From: Leuctra nigra
Taxonomy: Eukaryota > Arthropoda > Insecta > Plecoptera > Leuctridae
Assembly (NCBI GenBank): GCA_934045905.1
Contig: OW203769.1
Location: 15,407,705-15,471,704, forward strand
Reading direction: 5' to 3'
Length of the DNA stretch: 64,000 bases
Positions 58,560 to 64,000 of this stretch are shown here, in pieces. The notes under the pieces were generated by a model. It had not been told where the DNA came from, made no database searches, and worked only from the letters and a program-made list of their open reading frames with translations. The position numbers were made by a program, and so were the translations under genes. The stretch's first letter is position 1; each line of letters opens with the position of its first letter.

Positions 58560-59457
58560 CGAAACAACTCTTGGAACTACACCAGTACTGCGTTAAAATA
58601 ATTAAAATAAACTGCCCAATATTTCGCGAGTGCTTCGACTCGCTTCGTCCGGTGCCTACTGAATAATGATGAGCTCACTCTTACGCCCCTAGTCAACTCA
58701 ACCGTCAAAACAACATCCCCAGCACGACACAACTAGCACTATCTGTGGGTTTAGTAAACAATTAAATACAAACGCCCTCTATCAAGCAACCCACAAACCA
58801 AGCCAGTCAATGCCCCTATGCATTCTGCTGGATGCATTTGACCGATGACGACAACAAGGAACGCCACGATTCATAAAAAAAGCAACTGCTCTGGCTAATA
58901 ACACTATTCCCACACGCGATGAAAGCCGCCTCAATAAACCTACGTTTTTTAGTATCCTCTTCATTGTACATTTTTCTGGCCGCATCCCATTGAAAATTAT
59001 GACACTGTGTCCAAGCGTGCTCAGCAACTAATGAAGTACGAATTTTGTGGTTTTTTACATTCTTTTTATGCTCCTCTATCCGAATAGATAACGGTCTACC
59101 TGTCTCGCCAATGTAAACATCTCCACACTGACAAGGCAACGAATAAATAGCATTTCTTGAGCTTTGAATTTTATCACGTGGTTTAGTAGAACACAACATA
59201 CTTCTCAAAGAGTCAGAGGATTTCAAAACCGTTCTAATGTTAAAAGAGTTAAGAATGCGCCTAATATTTTCCGAAAAACCTGGAATATAATCAAAAGTAA
59301 TAGTTTTTATGCACTGAGGTAATGATTGACGCATTGAAGAGCGACTCATTTTGACAACGCCTTCTTTTGACACAGGCTGTTGGTTCAAGGAATCTGATTG
59401 CGAAACTGAATCTGCAATGCTGTCGACGCACTCAGTAAAATCCATAGCGATGTCCAA
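58560..59457 (-). mobile_element. 5'-truncated Penelope-like element (GIY-YIG end)
   Basis: A 213-aa open frame (59457-58816) contains YIPGFSENIRRILNSFNI and LKSSDSLRSMLCSTKPRDKI, then YSLPCQCGDVYIGETGRPLS, the GIY-YIG endonuclease signature, then IRIEEHKKNVKNH. This matches the C-terminal part of Penelope-like retroelements: the end of the reverse transcriptase linker and the endonuclease. The polymerase domain is missing. The non-coding tail toward 58560 includes gaagcgagtcgaagcactcg on the minus strand. It ends about 25 bp from the last exon of the transporter gene. Confidence 0.82.
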
Positions 59458-59481
59458 CAGATGAATTTGTTCATGAATTGT

Positions 59482-62400
59482 TCACTTGTTTAACTCGTCC
59501 ACACTCGCGCTTTCGTTCAAGATTGTGAACACTTTGACAGAGGGTCGTTGCGCGTGGTCGTTCCACCACTGCAGCTGCGCACTGCCGAACAGGATGTAAA
59601 ACGTCCCCGCGCAGACGTAGAAGCCTGCAGCGATGAAGAACACGATCCGCCACTGATCAGCCGAGGTCTGCCGGAAACACACGAACAATATTAGTAGATG
59701 TAGAAGCCAGCAGCGATGAAGAACACGATCCGCCACTGATCAGCCGAGGTCTGCCGGAAACACACGAACAATATTAGTAGATGTAGAAGCCAGCAGCGAT
59801 GAAGAACACGATCCGCCACTGCTCGGCCGAAGTCTGCCGGAAACACACGAACAATATTAGTAGATGTAGAAGCCAGCAGCGATGAAGAACACGATCCGCC
59901 ACTGATCAGCCGAGGTCTGCCGGAAACACACGAACAATATTAGAAGACGTAGAACCCTGCAGCGATGAAGAACACGATCCGCCACTGATCAGCCGAGGTC
60001 TGCCGGAAACACACGAACAATATTAGTAGATGTAGAAGCCAGCAGCGATGAAGAACACGATCCGCCACTGATCAGCCGAGGTCTGCCGGAAACACACGAA
60101 CAATATTAGAAGATGTAGAAGCCAGCAGCGATGAAGAACACGATCCGCCACTGCTCGGCCGAAGTCTGCCGGAAACACACGAACAATATTAGTAGATGTA
60201 GAAGCCAGCAGCGATGAAGAACACGATCCGCCACTGATCAGCCGAGGTCTGCCGGAAACACACGAACAATATTAGTGGATGTAGAAGCCAGCAGCGATGA
60301 AGAACACGATCCGCCACTGATCTGCCGAAGTCTGCCGGAAACACACGAACAACATTAGTAGATGTAGATGCCTGCAGCGATGAAGATCACGATCCGCTCT
60401 GCTCGGCCGAGGTCTGCCGGAAACACACGAACAATGTTAGTAGATGTAGAAGCCAGCAGCGATGAAGAACACGATCCGCTCTGCTCGGCCGAGGTCTGCC
60501 GGAAACACACGAACAACAGGCGTATTAGAAGAAGATAAGAACACAACAGAAAAACAAGTTTTACAAATGTTTATCTGGAATATAATGAACGAATCTTGGA
60601 GAAGCTAAACAAGTCAGCTTGGAATAGCAGCTCAGCATTTATCAAAAGGTTTTTAAAAACAATTGCGTAAGACGATAGAGCACTGGCCAAACTTTCTCCC
60701 GCTAGAGTGGTGCAGCGCTTCCATCGCGTTAGGGATAAGTGTGATGTAAGCTGTGGTGATAAAAATGGAAATTTGCCATTTCCAATTTGCCATCTTTAGA
60801 ATTTGCCACCATTTTAGAAAAAATTAAAGCCAACAAAGTCCATCCACAGTCTTCGAATGCATCGAACGCAGCGCCTGGTGACCTACTGTCACCTACTGTA
60901 CTGTGTACACTACTGTACACTACTGTACTGTGTAGCTTTCCATCGTCCTATCAGCAAAAAATATTCTTGAAAGAAGAAAACATTTTAAATTACGACCGAT
61001 TGTAAAAAAATCCAGGCATTAACTATCCAAGTCCATTAACCCTTGAATCGTCAATCCATGGAGTTATAAATATATAGTACATAACTCCATTGTCAATCTC
61101 CCTCTGTAGTGACTTAGATTGCTTGTCTTCAAAAAGGCCCATGCGGTGGTAAACAACATCTGACTGTGACTGTACTCACGCTGTCAGACACGACGACGCC
61201 GACGACGAGGGGCCCCACGACCCCCATGACGTTGGTCAGGGAGTTGGCGATGCCGACCATGGTGCCGGTGAAGTTGGCGAGGGATAACATGTACTCACGC
61301 TGTCTGTGACGACGACGCCGACGACGAGGGGCCCCACGATCCCCATGACGTTGGCGAGGGAGTTGGCGATGCCGACCATGGTGCCGGTGTAGTTGGCGAG
61401 GGATAACATGTACTCACGATGACAGTGACGACGACGCCGACGACGAGGGGCCCCACGATCCCCATGACGTTGGCGAGGGAGTTGGCGATGCCGACCATGG
61501 TGCCGGTGTAGTTGGCGAGGGATAACATGTACTCACGATGACAGTGACGAGGACGCCGACGACGAGGGGCCCCACGATCCCCATGACATTGGCCATGGAG
61601 TTGGCGATGCCGACCATGGTGCCGGTGAAGTTGGCGAGGGATAACATGTACTCACGCTATCTGTAACGACGACGCCGACGACGAGGGGCCCCACGATCCC
61701 CATGACATTGGCCATGGAGTTGGCGATGCCGACCATGGTGCCGGTGAAGTTGGCGAGGGATAACATGTACTCACGCTGTCTGTGACGACGACGCCGACGA
61801 CGAGGGGCTTCACGACTCCCATGACATTGGCGAGGGAGTTGGCGATGCCGACCATGGTGCCGGTGTAGTTGGGCGAGGGATAACATGTACTCACGCTGTC
61901 TGTGACGACGACGCCGACGACGAGGGGCCCCACGATCCCCATGACGTTGGCGAGGGAGTTGGCGATGCCGACCATGGTGCCCGTGAAGTTAGGCGAGAGG
62001 TCGATGTGGTTGACGAAGAACCCCACATAGGCGGCGCTGTTCGCACCGACGGCCACGGTCAGGAGTGCGATGGAGAGAGTCTTGTCGGTGGAGTAACCGA
62101 GACCGAGCAACATCGCAGCAGGTGTGAACATGCCTGCAGGAAACACGAGGACGCGTTGATCAGCGAGCATTCGTATAGGAATCCTGCTCGTGACGTCACA
62201 GTGGTAGAAAAATGGAGGCTGCTATGGTAGGGGAAATGTGTCAAAGCTATAAATTATAGCTATAAATCATATTTATCAGATGAATATTTAACTTGAACAT
62301 GTGTAAAGATAAATATTGCGTATTATTATTAGCTTGTACTTACTTAAATATCTTTCTTTCACAAGTAATCACTCAAAATATGAGATTTGGATTGCCGCTG

Positions 62401-64000
62401 TCAGATTTGTTTTTCCCTATACTTTTGTATAGGTTACTATGGCAACCTTTTCTCACGCAGGATGCCTATTGCATGCGATTTTACGCGTTTGCAAGTATCT
62501 GCTCTACAGACCAATTATAAAGAGCCGAAACGAAATGGTAAAAAATAAGTGATACACATCTGATTTCAATCAAGATTTTGACACAATCAAATAAAACTAT
62601 TGAGACTTTTCACAAACTATTTTTTAACTACCATGTCCTACCAGCGGTCTCTAGTATTGTTTTTGAACAAAATCTTCTAATCGGTTGAAATGTAGAAACA
62701 AGAACTGTGTCTAATCCAATTATTTTTGCATGCGGTCAATGGCATCAACATTTTGAGACACTTTGCCAATTTTCAGACACATTGGTCATAACTGCAACGG
62801 TTAGGAGTGGGTCAACGACCCCCCATTGTCCTAGTCAAGACCTCGACGAAGACAATGGGGATAGGGGAAATTTGGAGCATTTTATTCGTATTACCGGTAT
62901 CTTTCTTTTGATTTTGAAAGCCAAGACTATTCCTTCTTATATGCAATGTTGTTGAACTTATTGATCTCGGAATAAACTTGGCGAGCAACTAATTAAGATA
63001 TCCCTGAAGAGTGGGCGTTTGAGGGCAAATCCTCCGAGGAAATTGTCTGTAACAGACATATGTTTTTGTACAATTTTGAGGCACATTACGTCCAGTATTC
63101 AAGAAATCCTTTCAATCCCAATTAATGAAATCCCACATATGCCACCATTTGTAAAAGAGATGCAATTTCTCATTTCTTTTCCGGAGCTTGCTTCTTCTTC
63201 CCGTGTGTAGAAAATTTATTTCCAGCTAGCTGTATGCTTCTTCTGGTATGTTTTATTGTAACCGTGCCTATTTACAGACAAAGATGGCGGTCTGGATCAG
63301 GGAACGCCGAACGCCGCAGTTTGCCCGGGCCTGATCTAGAGAGTAGTCCTGATGCATTTCATTAGGTTGGTTCACAGGATGTTTCAAACGCTCATGGGCG
63401 TCCGCACGATTTCTGCCAGGGGGGGACAAGGCAAGGACAAATATTTTCCACGTGTTAGTTAAGGGGGGAGGGGGGGGGGGGGGGGGGCGAGGCCACCACC
63501 CAGCCCCGCAGGGCGTTGTTTGGACACTCTGAAATCAATTTTGTGAATTTATGAGTTGTATTTTGTTTAAATATTCCATTTTCTTTATAATTTGACACTT
63601 TGTGGTGGTGGAAGGCATGTCCCCTCCCAGCCCCCCAGGGCATTTTTAAGATTTTCTACAGCTTGAAATGAATTTTGAGGCGTTATGTTTTGTTGAAATA
63701 ATAAATATTTCTTAAAATTTGACACTTATAAATATTAATTAATATTATTAAAATTAATATTTTTGAGTTTTTAGTTTACAAGATGAAACTATTTACGTAA
63801 ATCACCACTCAAATTCTATGTTTTCTTGACATCCAGGAGGGGGAACCCTCCCCCATGTGGAAGCCCATGATAACGCTTATACACGCTTCTGTACTGTTCA
63901 GTTTAGATTGAAATATATCTCACCTAAACTATTGAACACTTTTCGTGCGACGGTCTTCGTGAGAATATCGTTGTTGGTGACGTAATCCGAGATTCTACTG
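59482..64000 (-). CDS. SLC17-type anion transporter, 3' part (partial)
   Basis: The exons, in gene order, are 64000-63924 (cut by the window edge), 62133-61895 and 59667-59482. Phases 1 and 0 match. The joined protein reads ISDYVTNNDILTKTVARKVF, then MLLGLGYSTDKTLSIALLTV...NFTGTMVGIANSLANVMGIV, then QWRIVFFIAAGFYVCAGTFY and a soluble tail ending VDELNK. This is the last four or so of 12 TMs of an SLC17 (sialin / inorganic phosphate / vesicular glutamate) major-facilitator transporter. Insect members move organic anions across plasma or lysosomal membranes; substrate cannot be told here. Upstream exons lie beyond 64000. The intron between the last two exons is bracketed by two splice-site arrays (listed separately). 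The 5'-most donor (61894) and 3'-most acceptor (59668) give the canonical protein. Confidence 0.87.
59585..60508 (-). repeat. 11 tandem 3' splice-site modules
   Basis: The 82-83 bp unit has acceptor junctions just above 59667, 59750, 59833, 59916, 59999, 60082, 60165, 60248, 60331, 60413 and 60495. Each unit on the minus strand contains tactaat (branch-point-like), attgttcgtgtgtttccggcag and the first about 50 bases of the last exon (ACCTCGGCTGATCAGTGGCG, or AGCAG variants). In all but the 59667 copy the exon part runs into TAA after GFYIY, so only the last acceptor gives the full C-terminus. Confidence 0.93.
60509..61167 (-). other. Unique core of the bracketed intron
   Basis: Single-copy sequence between the donor and acceptor arrays. 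At 60665-60755 a block similar to 13855-13940 (ctggccaaactttctcccgc) marks a dispersed repeat. Near 60890-60935 there is a small cluster of ctactgtactgtgtaca repeats. No exon. Confidence 0.6.
61168..61998 (-). repeat. 7 tandem 5' splice-site modules
   Basis: Units of 119-120 bp each contain the exon text for TGTMVGIANSLANVMGIVGP through VVVTDS and a donor GTGAGTACATG. Donor G positions are 61894, 61774, 61655, 61536, 61417, 61298 and 61179. The first spacing is 120 bp (in frame), the remaining five are 119 bp (frame-shifting). After the last donor normal intron sequence follows. Confidence 0.93.
62134..63923 (-). other. Intron of the SLC17 gene
   Basis: No exon is recognised. Dispersed blocks occur at 62290-62470 (similar to 45170-45310). 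Two related 'ccccgcagggcgttgtttgg' segments with G runs lie at about 63440-63570 and 63610-63700. Confidence 0.55.

Noticed and set aside
59585..60508. CRISPR-like regular array
   Set aside because: Units are identical end to end without variable spacers and are exon-acceptor copies in an insect gene.
61295..61886. Proline/serine-rich ORFs reading SPTPSPTSWGSWGP
   Set aside because: These are out-of-frame readings of the 119-bp transporter exon array.

Overview
The window is animal nuclear DNA, almost certainly from an insect. It encodes two insect-only chemoreceptor families: odorant receptors (ORs) with the usual phase-conserved introns, and a gustatory receptor (GR). Genes are split by many introns, and the intergenic DNA is crowded with DNA transposons, MITEs, tRNA-derived SINEs, homopolymer G tracts and minisatellites. 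The order of insect cannot be fixed from the sequence. All gene models below were built by eye from ORFs, splice sites and reading phase. No database search was possible.

Layout. 1-2.9 kb holds repeats: a SINE relic, a 30-bp minisatellite and a G-rich MITE. 2.9-5.4 kb (+) is a small ankyrin-repeat protein gene whose 5' end and first coding exon are repeated six times. 5.5-12.7 kb (-) is a GR gene in 6-7 exons. 13.7-18.2 kb (+) is OR-A. 20.0-24.5 kb (+) is OR-B, which has a nonsense codon and a MITE in exon 2. 25.17-43.04 kb is one hAT transposon bounded by a perfect 8-bp target duplication. It has an apparently intact five-exon transposase (- strand), and its large first intron holds a young three-LTR tandem retroelement, a 4.2-kb long-inverted-repeat element and a SPIN-like MITE. 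44.2-49.0 kb (+) is a secreted or single-pass receptor with an adhesion-GPCR-type GAIN/GPS region. 50.2-55.9 kb (-) is OR-C. 58.6-59.5 kb (-) is a truncated Penelope-like element. 59.5-64 kb (-) is the 3' half of an SLC17-type transporter gene that runs off the window.

The main theme is local tandem amplification at exon edges. The three ORs carry 12, 5 and 13 copies of a 33-residue repeat in the predicted intracellular loop between TM4 and TM5. In the SLC17 gene, one intron is flanked by 7 tandem copies of its 5' splice-site region (119-120 bp units) and 11 tandem copies of its 3' splice-site region (82-83 bp units). The ankyrin gene has 6 tandem 137-bp copies of leader plus exon 1. OR-A and OR-C keep damaged extra copies of exon 6 or of the exon 5 acceptor.

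The second theme is transposons behaving like new introns. The MITEs inside OR-B exon 2 and OR-C exon 3 are both placed so that one GT...AG excision removes exactly the inserted length and restores the reading frame. These two observations and the SLC17 splice-site arrays are the most promising leads.
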